This document shows positions 7,544 to 17,200 of a stretch of 64,000 nt of DNA, piece after piece. How positions within the stretch are numbered: position 1 is the stretch's first letter; each line of letters starts with the position of its first letter. The notes beneath the pieces were generated by a model. It was not told the origin of the DNA, did not search any database, and saw only the letters and a program-made list of their open reading frames with translations. Position numbers and translations under genes: made by a program. The stretch is taken from assembly GCF_016900655.1 (NCBI RefSeq), contig NZ_JACJKH010000006.1, forward strand, positions 62,001-126,000, given 5' to 3'. Source of the DNA: Drancourtella massiliensis (GTDB taxonomy: Bacteria; Bacillota; Clostridia; Lachnospirales; Lachnospiraceae).

Positions 7544-8950
7544 ATGGAGTTACCAAAAGCATTTGAAGAGAAAATGAAAACCCTCCTGGGTGAAGAATTT
7601 GATGCATATACGGCCTGCTATGAGGAGCCGCGCTACTATGGCCTCCGTGTCAATACTTCCAAAATCAGCGTGGAAGAATTCCAAAAGATCTGTCCGTTTT
7701 CCATTACCCCGGTTCCGTGGATCGAAAACGGATTTTATTATGACGGAGAAAAAGAAAGCCCGGCCAGACACCCGTATTATTACGCAGGTCTTTATTATCT
7801 GCAGGAGCCAAGTGCCATGACACCGGCCAACCGCCTGGATATTACACCGGGGGAGAGGGTGCTGGACGTCTGTGCCGCTCCCGGCGGAAAGGCAACGGAA
7901 CTTGGAGCGAAGCTTCAGGGAGAGGGCGTGCTGATCGCCAATGATATCAGCAACTCCCGGGCCAAGGGACTTTTAAAGAATCTCGAACTGTTCGGAATCG
8001 GAAATATGCTTGTTCTGAGCGAGGAGCCGGGAAAGCTGATGGACTACTTCCCGGAATATTTTGATAAAATTCTGATCGACGCTCCGTGCTCCGGCGAAGG
8101 GATGTTCCGGAAAGATAAAAAGATGATGAAGGCATGGGAGGAACACGGCCCTGAGTTTTTCTCAAAACTTCAAAGAAGCATTCTGACCCAGGCCGCAGCA
8201 ATGTTGAAGCCGGGCGGAATGCTTCTGTATTCCACCTGTACGTTTGACCCGCTGGAAAATGAGGGAAGCGTCTCCCGGCTTCTGGAACAGTATCCGGAGT
8301 TTGAACTTCAGGAGATCCGCCCATATGAAGGATTCCGGGAAGGACGCCCGGAATATGCTTCCATCCGTCAGGAAGAGTTTCGTAAAACCGTCCGGATTTT
8401 CCCACATCACATGAAAGGCGAGGGACATTACCTTGCCCTTCTGAAAAAGGGGAACGGGGAAGGTTCCGAAACACAGACATCCAGGATTCACCCGGCGAAA
8501 GGAAGAAGTGCTTCCTACGAGAAACTGCCGGAAGATCTGAGAAATTTCTTACAGCTTGTGCACCGCCCGTTTGATGCCGGCCGGTTTGATATCCGTAAAG
8601 AACGGGTTTACTATATGCCGGAAGGGCTGCCGGATCTTACCGGCATCCGCTTGTTACGAAGCGGTCTTCTCATCGGAGAACTGAAAAAAGGAAGATTTGA
8701 GCCAAGCCAGGCGCTTGCGATGAATCTGAAAAAAGACGAATATGAGAATATTCTCGATTTTCCGCTTTCAGATGAGCGTGTAATTAAATATCTGAAAGGT
8801 GAGACGATTCTCACCGATGATCTGACCGGGCCGAAAGAAAAGGGATGGTATCTCGTCTGCGTGGACGGATATCCACTTGGATTCGGAAAGCTTTCCCAGG
8901 GCACGTTGAAGAACAAATATCTTCCAGGATGGAGATGGATGTCATCATGA
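7544..8950 (+). CDS. rsmF: RsmF/NSUN-type RNA (cytosine-5)-methyltransferase
   Basis: The 468-residue enzyme has the SAM-binding motif DVCAAPGGKATELG near residue 107, the motif IV cysteine in DAPCSGEGMF near 185 and the motif VI cysteine in YSTCTFDPLENE near 230. The C-terminal part (about 290-468) is the RsmF-type RNA-binding domain. It methylates C5 of cytosine in rRNA (or tRNA); the exact site is not deducible. The frame is open upstream to 7313, but the GAAAGGAG site and the normal beginning MELPKAFEEKM support 7544. It overlaps the next gene by 4 bases. Confidence 0.9.
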   Translation: MELPKAFEEKMKTLLGEEFDAYTACYEEPRYYGLRVNTSKISVEEFQKICPFSITPVPWIENGFYYDGEKESPARHPYYYAGLYYLQEPSAMTPANRLDITPGERVLDVCAAPGGKATELGAKLQGEGVLIANDISNSRAKGLLKNLELFGIGNMLVLSEEPGKLMDYFPEYFDKILIDAPCSGEGMFRKDKKMMKAWEEHGPEFFSKLQRSILTQAAAMLKPGGMLLYSTCTFDPLENEGSVSRLLEQYPEFELQEIRPYEGFREGRPEYASIRQEEFRKTVRIFPHHMKGEGHYLALLKKGNGEGSETQTSRIHPAKGRSASYEKLPEDLRNFLQLVHRPFDAGRFDIRKERVYYMPEGLPDLTGIRLLRSGLLIGELKKGRFEPSQALAMNLKKDEYENILDFPLSDERVIKYLKGETILTDDLTGPKEKGWYLVCVDGYPLGFGKLSQGTLKNKYLPGWRWMSS

Positions 8951-9681
8951 TGCGGTTAGATCGGATTTTAACAGAGATGGGAGCAGGCAGCCGGCAGGAA
9001 GTCAAAAAGCTGATCCGCAAAGGACAGGTCAGCGTGGATGGAGAGATCATCAAAAAGCCGGAGGTCAAAGTAGAGGAAAAAACCGCCAGGATCCGGTGCC
9101 TTGGCATTTCGTACCGGTATGAGCCTTATGTTTATTATATGCTCCACAAACCGGCCGGTGTCGTATCTGCGACAGAGGATTCCAAAGAGCGGACCGTACT
9201 GGAGCTGCTGGAAAATCCGGCAAGAAAAGATCTGTTTCCGGTGGGACGCCTTGACAAGGACACAGAGGGGCTTCTGCTTCTGACAAACGACGGAGAGCTG
9301 GCCCATCGTCTCCTGTCACCGAAAAAGCATGTAGATAAGACATACGAGGCTGTCATTTCCGGTATTGTCACGGAAGAGGACGCAGCCGCATTTGCACGGG
9401 GAGTGGATATCGGAGACGATACTCTGACACTTCCGGCAGTGCTGGAAATTTTAAATACCGATCCGGAGCAGAATTGTTCCGAAATTTCCATCACAATACA
9501 GGAAGGACGCTATCACCAGATCAAACGGATGTTTGAGGCGGTTGGAAAGCACGTTGTCTATCTGAAACGAATCCGGATGGGGACACTGAATCTGGATCCG
9601 GCGCTCCCAAAAGGAGCATCGCGCCGGCTGACAGAAGAAGAAATTGATGCGTTAAAACAGGCCTGGGCAAAGGAGAGCTAA
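8947..9681 (+). CDS. rsuA: 16S/23S rRNA pseudouridine synthase, RsuA/RluB family
   Basis: A 244-residue protein with an S4 RNA-binding domain (residues about 2-50) and the RsuA-family catalytic motif GRLDKDTEGLLLL with catalytic Asp near residue 102. The HQIKRMFEAVG motif lies near 190. Length fits RsuA better than RluB, but the two cannot be separated with certainty. The start ATGATG overlaps the upstream stop (ATGA); a longer in-frame extension into the upstream gene is unlikely to be used. Translation is probably coupled with the rsmF-like gene. Confidence 0.87.
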   Translation: MMRLDRILTEMGAGSRQEVKKLIRKGQVSVDGEIIKKPEVKVEEKTARIRCLGISYRYEPYVYYMLHKPAGVVSATEDSKERTVLELLENPARKDLFPVGRLDKDTEGLLLLTNDGELAHRLLSPKKHVDKTYEAVISGIVTEEDAAAFARGVDIGDDTLTLPAVLEILNTDPEQNCSEISITIQEGRYHQIKRMFEAVGKHVVYLKRIRMGTLNLDPALPKGASRRLTEEEIDALKQAWAKES

Positions 9682-10371
9682 ATGAGAACAGATATGACTG
9701 AAAAAACAAAAGCAGTGATCTTTGACATGGACGGGACCCTGATCGACTCCATGTGGATCTGGCCGGACATTGATTCATATTATGTAAAAAAATATCATCT
9801 GGAGCTTCCGGATGATTTTCACAGAGCGATCGAGGGAAAGTCCTACCATGAGACGGCACAGTATTTCCGGGATACATTTGACATGGCACTATCGACCGAA
9901 GAAATCATGGACGAATGGACCAGCCTTGCCTACCAGAGATATACCGAGGAGGTCACGTTGAAACCGGGAGTGGAGGAATTCCTCCGGTATGGGAAGGAAA
10001 ACGGAATCCTGTTCGGAATTGCGACGAGCAACGGAAGGACTCTTGCTGAAGCAGCACTGAAAGCGCTTCAGATCGATACCTATTTTACGGCCATGCGGAC
10101 TTCCGGGGAGGTAAACGTTGGAAAGCCGTCTCCGGATATTTACCTCAAGGTGGCTGAGGACATGCAGGTCCGGCCGGAGCACTGTCTTGTGTTCGAGGAC
10201 GTGCCGATGGGGATTCTGGCAGGAAAACGCGCGGGCATGCAGGTGTGCGCCGTCTACGATGAGTTTTCCCGTCCACTGGATCAGGAAAAGAAAAAACTTG
10301 CCGACTATTACATCCATGATTTTCACGATGTAATGGATCGCATCAAAGAGAGGAACACAGATGGAAAATAA
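9682..10371 (+). CDS. HAD family hydrolase, beta-phosphoglucomutase-like
   Basis: A 229-residue HAD-IA phosphatase. The motif I nucleophile is in FDMDGTLIDS near residue 15, a helical cap follows, motif II is in IATSNG, and the Lys and acidic motif III/IV are in VGKPSPDIY and CLVFEDVPMG. Members dephosphorylate or isomerise small phosphorylated metabolites; the substrate is unknown. It begins right after the rsuA-like stop, so the genes are co-transcribed, and overlaps the YgiQ gene by 11 bases. Confidence 0.85.
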   Translation: MRTDMTEKTKAVIFDMDGTLIDSMWIWPDIDSYYVKKYHLELPDDFHRAIEGKSYHETAQYFRDTFDMALSTEEIMDEWTSLAYQRYTEEVTLKPGVEEFLRYGKENGILFGIATSNGRTLAEAALKALQIDTYFTAMRTSGEVNVGKPSPDIYLKVAEDMQVRPEHCLVFEDVPMGILAGKRAGMQVCAVYDEFSRPLDQEKKKLADYYIHDFHDVMDRIKERNTDGK

Positions 10372-12265
10372 GTTTTTACCGGTCTCCCGAAGAGAGATGG
10401 AAGAGCGGGGATGGGATCAGGTTGATTTTGTCTACATCAGCGGAGACGCCTATGTAGACCATCCGTCCTTTGGACACGCCATCATTACAAGACTTCTGGA
10501 GGCTCATGGATACAGAGTCGGGATCATTGCACAGCCGGACTGGAAGGACAAGAACAGCATTACCGTTTTCGGGGAGCCAAGACTTGCATTTCTTGTATCG
10601 GCCGGAAATATGGATTCCATGGTCAACCATTACAGCGTTTCCAAGAAGCGCAGAAGCCAGGACGCCTATACGCCGGGCGGCGTCATGGGGAAACGTCCTG
10701 ATTACGCCTGCGTCGTCTACGGAAATCTGATCCGCCAGACGTACAAAAAGACGCCGGTGATTCTCGGCGGAATCGAGGCAAGTCTCAGAAGACTGGCCCA
10801 TTACGATTACTGGTCTGACCGGCTGAAACGCTCCGTGCTTCTGGATTCCGGAGCGGATCTGATTTCCTACGGAATGGGAGAACGCTCCATTGTGGAAATC
10901 GCAGATGCATTGAACGCCGGAATCCGGGTGGAAGACCTGACTTATATTGACGGGACAGTCTGCAAGGTCAAAGACCGGGAAGCGATATATGACGCCGTGG
11001 AGCTGCCGGCCTATTCCGAGCTTCAGAAAGACAGGCTTCGTTATGCCGAGAGTTTCTATACCCAGTACTGTAATACGGATCCGTTTACGGCAAAGCGGCT
11101 GATTGAGCCGTATTCGGAGCACGTCTATGTCGTACAGAATCCGCCTGCAAAGCCGTTGTCCCAGACCGAGATGGACGATGTGTACGCGCTTCCTTACATG
11201 CGGACCTATCATCCGATGTACGAAAAGGACGGAGGAATTCCGGCCATCTCAGAAGTGAAATTCAGTCTGATCAGCAACCGGGGATGTTTTGGTGCCTGCA
11301 GTTTCTGCGCACTGACATTCCATCAGGGCAGAATCATTCAGACAAGAAGTCATGAGTCCCTTGTTGAGGAGGCGAAACTTCTGACGGAGGAGCCGGATTT
11401 CAAAGGATATATTCACGATGTAGGCGGACCGACTGCCAACTTCCGGCATCCGGCCTGTGACAAGCAGCTGACTCACGGAGCATGTAAGCACAGACAGTGC
11501 CTGTTCCCGAAACCATGCAAAAATCTGAATGTGGATCATAAAGACTACCTGAAGCTCCTGCGAAGCCTCCGGGAAATACCGAAGGTCAAGAAGGTCTTTA
11601 TCCGTTCCGGTATCCGGTTTGATTATGTCATGGCAGATCCGGATGATACCTTTATGCGGGAGCTTTGCGAATATCACGTAAGCGGGCAGCTCAAAGTAGC
11701 GCCGGAACATATTGCGGACCCGGTTCTTCAGATGATGGGAAAACCTGAGAATTCCGTGTACCGCGCATTTACTGAAAAATATAAAAAGATCAACGAACAG
11801 CTTGGAAAGAAACAGTATCTGGTGCCATACCTGATGTCGTCTCACCCGGGCTCCACCTTAAAAGAGGCGGTGGCTCTTGCGGAATATCTGCGGGATCTTG
11901 GTTATATGCCGGAACAGGTGCAGGACTTTTATCCGACACCGTCCACCATCTCCACCTGTATGTACTACACGGGAGTCGATCCAAGGACAATGAAGCCGGT
12001 TTATGTACCGAAGTCCCCGCATGAAAAGGCGATGCAGAGGGCGCTGATTCAGTACCGGAATCCGAAAAACTATGAGCTGGTCATGGAAGCTCTCAAAAAA
12101 GCAGGGCGGGAAGATCTGATTGGGTTCGGAAAGCATTGTCTGATCCGTCCGAGGCAGACAAAAGAGGACCGGTATTTTGCAAAAAAACGGCAGCAGTCAA
12201 AGGAGGCTGCCGCACCGAGGAAAAAGAAAACCATCAGAAATACACATAAGAAAAAGAAAAAATAG
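10361..12265 (+). CDS. YgiQ family radical SAM protein
   Basis: A 634-residue protein typical of the YgiQ family: an N-terminal domain of about 290 residues, then a radical SAM core with CFGACSFCALTFHQGR (cysteines near 309, 313 and 316 binding the 4Fe-4S cluster), and a Lys-rich tail ending in a run of lysines that could bind nucleic acid. No reaction is established for the family. Translational coupling with the HAD gene is likely because of the overlap. Confidence 0.9.
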   Translation: MENKFLPVSRREMEERGWDQVDFVYISGDAYVDHPSFGHAIITRLLEAHGYRVGIIAQPDWKDKNSITVFGEPRLAFLVSAGNMDSMVNHYSVSKKRRSQDAYTPGGVMGKRPDYACVVYGNLIRQTYKKTPVILGGIEASLRRLAHYDYWSDRLKRSVLLDSGADLISYGMGERSIVEIADALNAGIRVEDLTYIDGTVCKVKDREAIYDAVELPAYSELQKDRLRYAESFYTQYCNTDPFTAKRLIEPYSEHVYVVQNPPAKPLSQTEMDDVYALPYMRTYHPMYEKDGGIPAISEVKFSLISNRGCFGACSFCALTFHQGRIIQTRSHESLVEEAKLLTEEPDFKGYIHDVGGPTANFRHPACDKQLTHGACKHRQCLFPKPCKNLNVDHKDYLKLLRSLREIPKVKKVFIRSGIRFDYVMADPDDTFMRELCEYHVSGQLKVAPEHIADPVLQMMGKPENSVYRAFTEKYKKINEQLGKKQYLVPYLMSSHPGSTLKEAVALAEYLRDLGYMPEQVQDFYPTPSTISTCMYYTGVDPRTMKPVYVPKSPHEKAMQRALIQYRNPKNYELVMEALKKAGREDLIGFGKHCLIRPRQTKEDRYFAKKRQQSKEAAAPRKKKTIRNTHKKKKK

Positions 12266-12283
12266 CAGCAGGGAGGAATGTAT

Positions 12284-13063
12284 ATGAGGATTGCAGTTGT
12301 GACAGGAGCATCTTCCGGGATCGGGAGAGAGTTTGTAACCCGGATCCCCGCATTTTACAGGCAGCTTGATGAGATATGGATCACGGCCAGAAGAGCGGAA
12401 AGGCTGGAACAGGTCAAAAAGACCGTGGAGGAGAAAACCGGGATCTATGTCCGGATTTTTGCAGGCGATCTGGAAAAAGATCTGATCTATAAGCAAATCT
12501 TAAACCGCCTCGAGAATCAGAATCCGGATGTCCGGATGCTTGTAAATGCCGCCGGATTTGGAAAAATCGGAGAGGCAAAAGAGATTGCCGGGCACGATCC
12601 GCAGGCCCAGCTTCGGATGATCGACGTCAACTGCCGCGCGCTCACGAAAATGACGCTGATGATCCTCCCGTACATGAAAAAGGGAAGCAGGATTTTAAAT
12701 ATATCAAGCGGGGCAAGCTTTTGCCCGCAGCCTGGATTTACAGTTTACGCGGCAACAAAGGCGTATGTCACCAGCTTCTCCAGAGGACTCGCCGAAGAGC
12801 TGAAAAAAGACGGAATCATTGTGACAGCGGTCTGCCCGGGACCTGTGGATACGGAATTCTTTGAGGTGTCCGGAACCAATAACAGCAAGGCCAAACAGGC
12901 AACGATGGTTTCGGCGCAGGATGTAGTCCGGACCGCACTGCTGGATGCAAAAATGAAAAAGCCTGTTTCTGTTCATGGAACATTGATGAAAGGGGCAAGG
13001 ATCGCCGGTAAACTGATGCCGGAGAATGTCATCTTTTACGCCATGGACAAATGGATGAAATAA
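12284..13063 (+). CDS. Short-chain dehydrogenase/reductase
   Basis: A 259-residue classical SDR with cofactor motif TGASSGIG at residues about 7-14, catalytic Ser in NISSGAS near 141, and YAATK near 155-159. The start at 12284 is preferred over the ATG at 12278 because the GGGAGG site lies only one base before the latter. Substrate unknown; DltE/YqjQ-type SDRs have this general shape. It follows YgiQ closely in the same direction. Confidence 0.87.
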   Translation: MRIAVVTGASSGIGREFVTRIPAFYRQLDEIWITARRAERLEQVKKTVEEKTGIYVRIFAGDLEKDLIYKQILNRLENQNPDVRMLVNAAGFGKIGEAKEIAGHDPQAQLRMIDVNCRALTKMTLMILPYMKKGSRILNISSGASFCPQPGFTVYAATKAYVTSFSRGLAEELKKDGIIVTAVCPGPVDTEFFEVSGTNNSKAKQATMVSAQDVVRTALLDAKMKKPVSVHGTLMKGARIAGKLMPENVIFYAMDKWMK

Positions 13064-13075
13064 AGGGGAGCATTT

Positions 13076-13651
13076 ATGAAAATTACAAAAGGGATGCCAG
13101 GTTATATCAAGGACCAGAAGAAAAAGCGGATCCTGATCACCATCCTTCTTTTTGGGATCAGCATTGCCGTCTTTCTGACCGGATATCTGACAACACACAC
13201 GAGAAACAATCTGCTTACCATCGTGGCGATTCTGGGATGCCTTCCGGCCGCCAGATCCGCTGTCGGAATGATTATGCTGCTGCCATACCGGTCTTTTGAG
13301 GAAGAGAAAGTCAGGGAGGTGGAAACAGCGGCTGCCGGAATTCTTTCCGCTTATGACATGGTGCTTACCAGCTCGGAGAAAGTAATGCCTGTAGATGTAC
13401 TCCTGATTTCCAGACACCTGATCTGCGGGTATGTTTCCAGAACCAAGGTTCCTCCGGCAGAGGTGGAGGCATATCTCGCCCGGATACTGAAAGAGAATCA
13501 TTACGACAAAGTAACAGTCAAAATTTTTACTGACTACGATTCCTTTCTGAAGCGGGCCGAAAGTTTTGGAGAAACAAAGCAGAAATCAGAAGGGCAGCCG
13601 GACAGAGCGGTGCGTGAAATGCGCCGGCTGATCCTGACGGCTGCGGTATAG
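13076..13651 (+). CDS. Conserved two-helix membrane protein of unknown function
   Basis: A 191-residue protein not recognised as a named family. It has two predicted membrane segments close to the N-terminus (about 20-40 and 45-68, the second ending in MIMLLPYRSF), then a cytoplasmic domain of about 120 residues with alternating beta and alpha character and no catalytic motif seen. An AAAGGGGAG site precedes the ATG, and the gene sits between SDR and rluA-like genes with short gaps, so it is probably in the same operon. Confidence 0.7.
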   Translation: MKITKGMPGYIKDQKKKRILITILLFGISIAVFLTGYLTTHTRNNLLTIVAILGCLPAARSAVGMIMLLPYRSFEEEKVREVETAAAGILSAYDMVLTSSEKVMPVDVLLISRHLICGYVSRTKVPPAEVEAYLARILKENHYDKVTVKIFTDYDSFLKRAESFGETKQKSEGQPDRAVREMRRLILTAAV

Positions 13652-13660
13652 GAGAATCCA

Positions 13661-14644
13661 ATGCAGACAATCAGAATTGAAAAGAATGATGCCGGGCAAA
13701 GAGCGGACAAGTTTTTGTCCAAATACCTGTCCAAGGCACCAAAAAGCTTTATCTATAAAATGATGCGGAAAAAAAACATCACCCTGAATAAGAAAAAGAT
13801 GACGGGGAGCGAACATCTTACCGGGGGAGACCTTATCCAGATGTTTCTCTCCGATGAGACGATCGAAAAATTTTCCGAAAGCAAGTCCCAGGGGCCGGCT
13901 GTCAGGGATCAAAAAGCACTGGCCGGAAAGCTTCAGGTACTTTATGAAGATGAGGATGTACTGTTTGTCAACAAGCCGTGCGGACTGCTCTCGCAGAAAG
14001 CATCGCCCGGCGACATCTCTCTGGTTGAGTATCTGACAGCCTACCTGCTGGAAAAGGGGGAGATCACACCGGAAGAGCTTCGGCGTTTCCGCCCGTCCAT
14101 CTGTAACCGCCTGGACCGGAATACAAGCGGCATTGTGACAGCCGGGAAAAGCCTGCGGGGCCTTCAGGTGTTGAGCGGGATGTTGAAAGACCGTTCTGTT
14201 CGGAAGTATTATCGGACCATCGTGTACGGACAGATGAAAGAGCCTGTCCGGGCCTGCGGTTTCCTGACCAAGGACGAGCAGCATAACAAAGTATCGATCA
14301 GTTCCAAGCCTTCCGAGGGCAGCGTCCCGATCGAGACCGAATATGTTCCAATTCAGACAGGGGCGAAGCACACCCTTCTGGAGGTGCACCTGATTACCGG
14401 ACGGACCCATCAGATCCGGGCACACCTTGCTTCCCTCGGATATCCGATTATCGGAGATTACAAATACGGAAACCGGAGAGAAAACGACCGTCTGAAAAAG
14501 GAGTTCGGACTGACACACCAGCTTCTTCATGCATACCGGATGGAGTTCCCGGAAGAAACGGCAGAACTGAAAAAGCTGTCCGGCCTGATCGTCCGGGCGG
14601 AGCTTCCGAAACAGTTTGAGATGATTCAAAAAGTATATATTTAG
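13661..14644 (+). CDS. RluA-family 23S rRNA pseudouridine synthase
   Basis: A 327-residue RluA/RluC/RluD-type enzyme. An S4 domain is at residues about 12-70, and the catalytic motif is NRLDRNTSGIV near 150, where the Asp is the nucleophile. The GRTHQIRAHLA motif near 245 is also typical. Assignment to RluC or RluD is not possible by eye. It follows the unknown membrane protein by 9 bases and precedes recU by 20 bases. Confidence 0.9.
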   Translation: MQTIRIEKNDAGQRADKFLSKYLSKAPKSFIYKMMRKKNITLNKKKMTGSEHLTGGDLIQMFLSDETIEKFSESKSQGPAVRDQKALAGKLQVLYEDEDVLFVNKPCGLLSQKASPGDISLVEYLTAYLLEKGEITPEELRRFRPSICNRLDRNTSGIVTAGKSLRGLQVLSGMLKDRSVRKYYRTIVYGQMKEPVRACGFLTKDEQHNKVSISSKPSEGSVPIETEYVPIQTGAKHTLLEVHLITGRTHQIRAHLASLGYPIIGDYKYGNRRENDRLKKEFGLTHQLLHAYRMEFPEETAELKKLSGLIVRAELPKQFEMIQKVYI

Positions 14645-14664
14645 AGTGAAAAAGGAGCAGCAAC

Positions 14665-15198
14665 ATGGCCACATGGACATCGAGAGGACTGCGGGGTTCT
14701 GCCCTGGAGGACTATATCAATCACACAAATGAACAATACCGCAACAAAGGCCTTGCTCTGATTCAGAAGATTCCAACGCCGATCACTCCGGTCCGGATCG
14801 ACAAAGAACACCGGCACATTACCCTGGCGTATTTCGACCAGAGAAGTACCGTCGATTATATCGGCGCCGTGCAGGGGATTCCGGTCTGCTTCGATGCCAA
14901 AGAGTGCGCGGCGGACACCTTCCCGCTTCAGAATGTACACCGGCATCAGGTAGAATTTATGGAGGAATTTGAGCGTCAGGGAGGGATCGCCTTTCTGCTG
15001 ATCCTCTACACGGGAAGGACAGAGCTTTACTACATGCGTTTTCAGGAACTGAAGCGGTTCTGGGAACGGATGGAGAAAGGCGGAAGAAAAAGTATCCGGT
15101 ATGAAGAACTGGATCCCGAATTTTTCTTCACATTGAAAAGCGGGTGCATGGTTCCTTATCTGGATGAGATACAGAAAGATCTTGACAAAAGAGAGTAA
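14665..15198 (+). CDS. recU: Holliday junction resolvase RecU
   Basis: A 177-residue nuclease of the RecU family. The GLRGSALEDYINHTNEQY N-terminus and the catalytic segment RSTVDYIG followed by CFDAKEC (Asp, Asp and Lys active-site residues) are clear. It resolves Holliday junctions in recombination and chromosome segregation of Gram-positive bacteria. It is often next to a class A PBP gene; here it ends an RNA-modification cluster. Its 3' end contains the -35 of the his promoter. Confidence 0.92.
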   Translation: MATWTSRGLRGSALEDYINHTNEQYRNKGLALIQKIPTPITPVRIDKEHRHITLAYFDQRSTVDYIGAVQGIPVCFDAKECAADTFPLQNVHRHQVEFMEEFERQGGIAFLLILYTGRTELYYMRFQELKRFWERMEKGGRKSIRYEELDPEFFFTLKSGCMVPYLDEIQKDLDKRE

Positions 15199-15210
15199 GA
15201 TTTTTATAAT
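15182..15210 (+). promoter_or_regulatory. Consensus promoter of the his operon
   Basis: TTGACA at 15182-15187 and TATAAT at 15205-15210 match the sigma-A consensus exactly with an optimal 17-base spacer. The -35 lies in the last recU codons. The roughly 70-base leader to hisZ shows no T-box or attenuator. Confidence 0.85.
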
Positions 15211-15285
15211 ATTCGTTGTAATTTCAATTTAACATGGTAGCATGATAAAGTGAACAAAAAGAAAAAGAGAAAGAGTGGATAAGAC

Positions 15286-16551
15286 ATGAAACAGAAAATT
15301 TTACACACACCGGAAGGGGTACGGGACATTTACAAAGTAGAGTGCCGGAAAAAGCTGGCACTGCAGGATAAGCTGCATCACGTCCTGCATCTTTATGGCT
15401 ATCATGATATACAGACGCCGACCTTCGAATATTTTGACGTATTCCGAAAAGAGATCGGAACGATTTCTGTGAAGGAATTATATAAATTTTTTGACCGGGA
15501 GGGAAATATCCTTGCGCTTCGGCCGGATATTACGCCTTCTGTTGCCAGAGCTGCTTCGGCTCTGTATGAAATCGAAGAAAAGCCGCTTCGGCTTTGCTAT
15601 ATAGGAAACACGTTTATCAACCATTCCCGCTATCAGGGACGCCTGCGGGAGAATACACAGCTTGGCGCCGAGTATATCGGGGTAGATTCCAAGGATGTGG
15701 ATGCGGAAATGCTGGCAATGGTTGTGGACTGTTTAAGACAGTCCGGTCTTGAGAATTTCCAGATCAGCGTAGGGAATGTCGGATTCCTGTACAGTCTCAT
15801 GAAGGAAGCCAAACTTCCGCCGGAATATGAGGAACACCTGCGGCAGCTGATCTCAAACCGGAATTATTACGGTGTGACGGAGCTCCTGGACGAGGCAAAT
15901 GTCAAACCGGAGATGAAAGAGCTGTTCGGCCATCTGCCGGAACTGGTAGGAGGACCGGAAGTTCTTGATAAGGCGATGGCGATTGCGCCGAACGAGCTTG
16001 CAAAACGCGCCATCAAACGTCTGAAAGATACATATGAAATTCTGAAAGCATATACCGTACAGAAATATATCACATTTGACCTGAGCATGAGCGGTGCATA
16101 CGGCTATTATACAGGCGTGATTTTCAGAGCATATACATTCGGCACCGGAGACGCGGTTGTCAAAGGAGGCCGGTACAATCATCTGATGGAAAAATTCGGA
16201 AAGCGGGCGCCTTCCATCGGATTTGCCGTTATTATCGATGAACTGATGAATGCCCTTGCAAGACAGCATGTGCAGATTTCCTACGAAGAGAATGCTGCTA
16301 TCATTGTCTATGCGGATTCCCAGCGCAGACAGGCGATCAGCCTTGCGAAAGAATTCCGGGCACGACAGAACAGTACGGAACTGTTCTGCAAAAAGGCCAA
16401 AGAATCCCTGGATTATTACATCCAGTACGGTAAGAAAAATCAGGCGGAGAATCTCCTCTATCTTCCGGAAAACGGAGAGATCGAGATGATTAACCTGAAA
16501 ACCGGGGAACGGAAAACAATCGGACAGAAGAAGGAGGAGGAACAGTCATGA
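15286..16551 (+). CDS. hisZ: ATP phosphoribosyltransferase regulatory subunit HisZ
   Basis: A 421-residue class II histidyl-tRNA synthetase-like protein without an anticodon domain pattern of a true HisRS. HTPEGVRDI at the N-terminus and LRPDITPSVAR near residue 80 are typical of HisZ, and the partner hisG of short form follows directly. HisZ activates HisG and gives feedback control by histidine. It overlaps hisG by 4 bases (ATGA), so subunit synthesis is coupled. Ribosome site AAAGAG is moderate. Confidence 0.93.
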   Translation: MKQKILHTPEGVRDIYKVECRKKLALQDKLHHVLHLYGYHDIQTPTFEYFDVFRKEIGTISVKELYKFFDREGNILALRPDITPSVARAASALYEIEEKPLRLCYIGNTFINHSRYQGRLRENTQLGAEYIGVDSKDVDAEMLAMVVDCLRQSGLENFQISVGNVGFLYSLMKEAKLPPEYEEHLRQLISNRNYYGVTELLDEANVKPEMKELFGHLPELVGGPEVLDKAMAIAPNELAKRAIKRLKDTYEILKAYTVQKYITFDLSMSGAYGYYTGVIFRAYTFGTGDAVVKGGRYNHLMEKFGKRAPSIGFAVIIDELMNALARQHVQISYEENAAIIVYADSQRRQAISLAKEFRARQNSTELFCKKAKESLDYYIQYGKKNQAENLLYLPENGEIEMINLKTGERKTIGQKKEEEQS

Positions 16552-17186
16552 GATATTTGACCTTTGCCCTCTGTAAAGGGCGCCTTGCAAAACAGACGCT
16601 GGAGCTTCTGGAGCAGGTTGGCATTACCTGTGAGGAAATGAAAGACAAGTCCTCGCGCAAACTGATTTTTGTAAACGAAGAGCTGAAACTCCGGTTTTTC
16701 CTTGCAAAAGGGCCGGATGTTCCGACTTATGTAGAGTACGGAGCCGCGGATATCGGTGTGGTCGGAAAGGATATTATTCTGGAAGAGGACCGGAAAGTCC
16801 ACGAAGTACTCGACCTGAAATTCGGCGCCTGCCGGATGTGTGTCTGCGGACCGGAAAGCGCAAAGGAGCTTCTGGGACACCGGGAGATTATCCGGGCAGC
16901 CACAAAATATCCGAATATCGCAAAAAATTATTTCTTCGACCAGAAGCACCAGACGGTGGAGATCATCAAACTGAACGGTTCCATTGAACTTGCTCCGATC
17001 GTCGGGCTTTCCGAAGTAATTGTAGATATCGTTGAGACTGGAACGACATTGAAAGAAAACGGACTGAAAGTTCTGGAGGAAGTCTGCCCGCTTTCCGCAA
17101 GAATGATCGTCAATCCGGTCAGCATGAGAATGGAAAATGACAGAATCCGGGAACTGATCACCGGACTGAGGGAAATTTTAAAGTAA
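16548..17186 (+). CDS. hisG: ATP phosphoribosyltransferase, short form
   Basis: A 212-residue HisG lacking the C-terminal regulatory domain of the long form, hence dependent on HisZ. FALCKGRLAKQTLELLE at the N-terminus and the PRPP-binding region DIVETGTTLKENGL near residue 163 are seen. It catalyses the first step of histidine synthesis, joining ATP and PRPP. Confidence 0.94.
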   Translation: MRYLTFALCKGRLAKQTLELLEQVGITCEEMKDKSSRKLIFVNEELKLRFFLAKGPDVPTYVEYGAADIGVVGKDIILEEDRKVHEVLDLKFGACRMCVCGPESAKELLGHREIIRAATKYPNIAKNYFFDQKHQTVEIIKLNGSIELAPIVGLSEVIVDIVETGTTLKENGLKVLEEVCPLSARMIVNPVSMRMENDRIRELITGLREILK

Positions 17187-17200
17187 AGGCGGGATAGAAG

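Noticed and set aside
10376-11212. 278-residue minus-strand ORF opposite the YgiQ gene
   Set aside because: It is fully overlapped by a clear plus-strand gene with family motifs, and its translation shows no known domain.
12704-13501. 265-residue minus-strand ORF across the SDR and following gene
   Set aside because: It spans two well-supported plus-strand genes; its composition is typical of an antisense shadow.
15199-15285. T-box or attenuator before hisZ
   Set aside because: The leader is about 70 bases and has neither a T-box motif nor a terminator stem.
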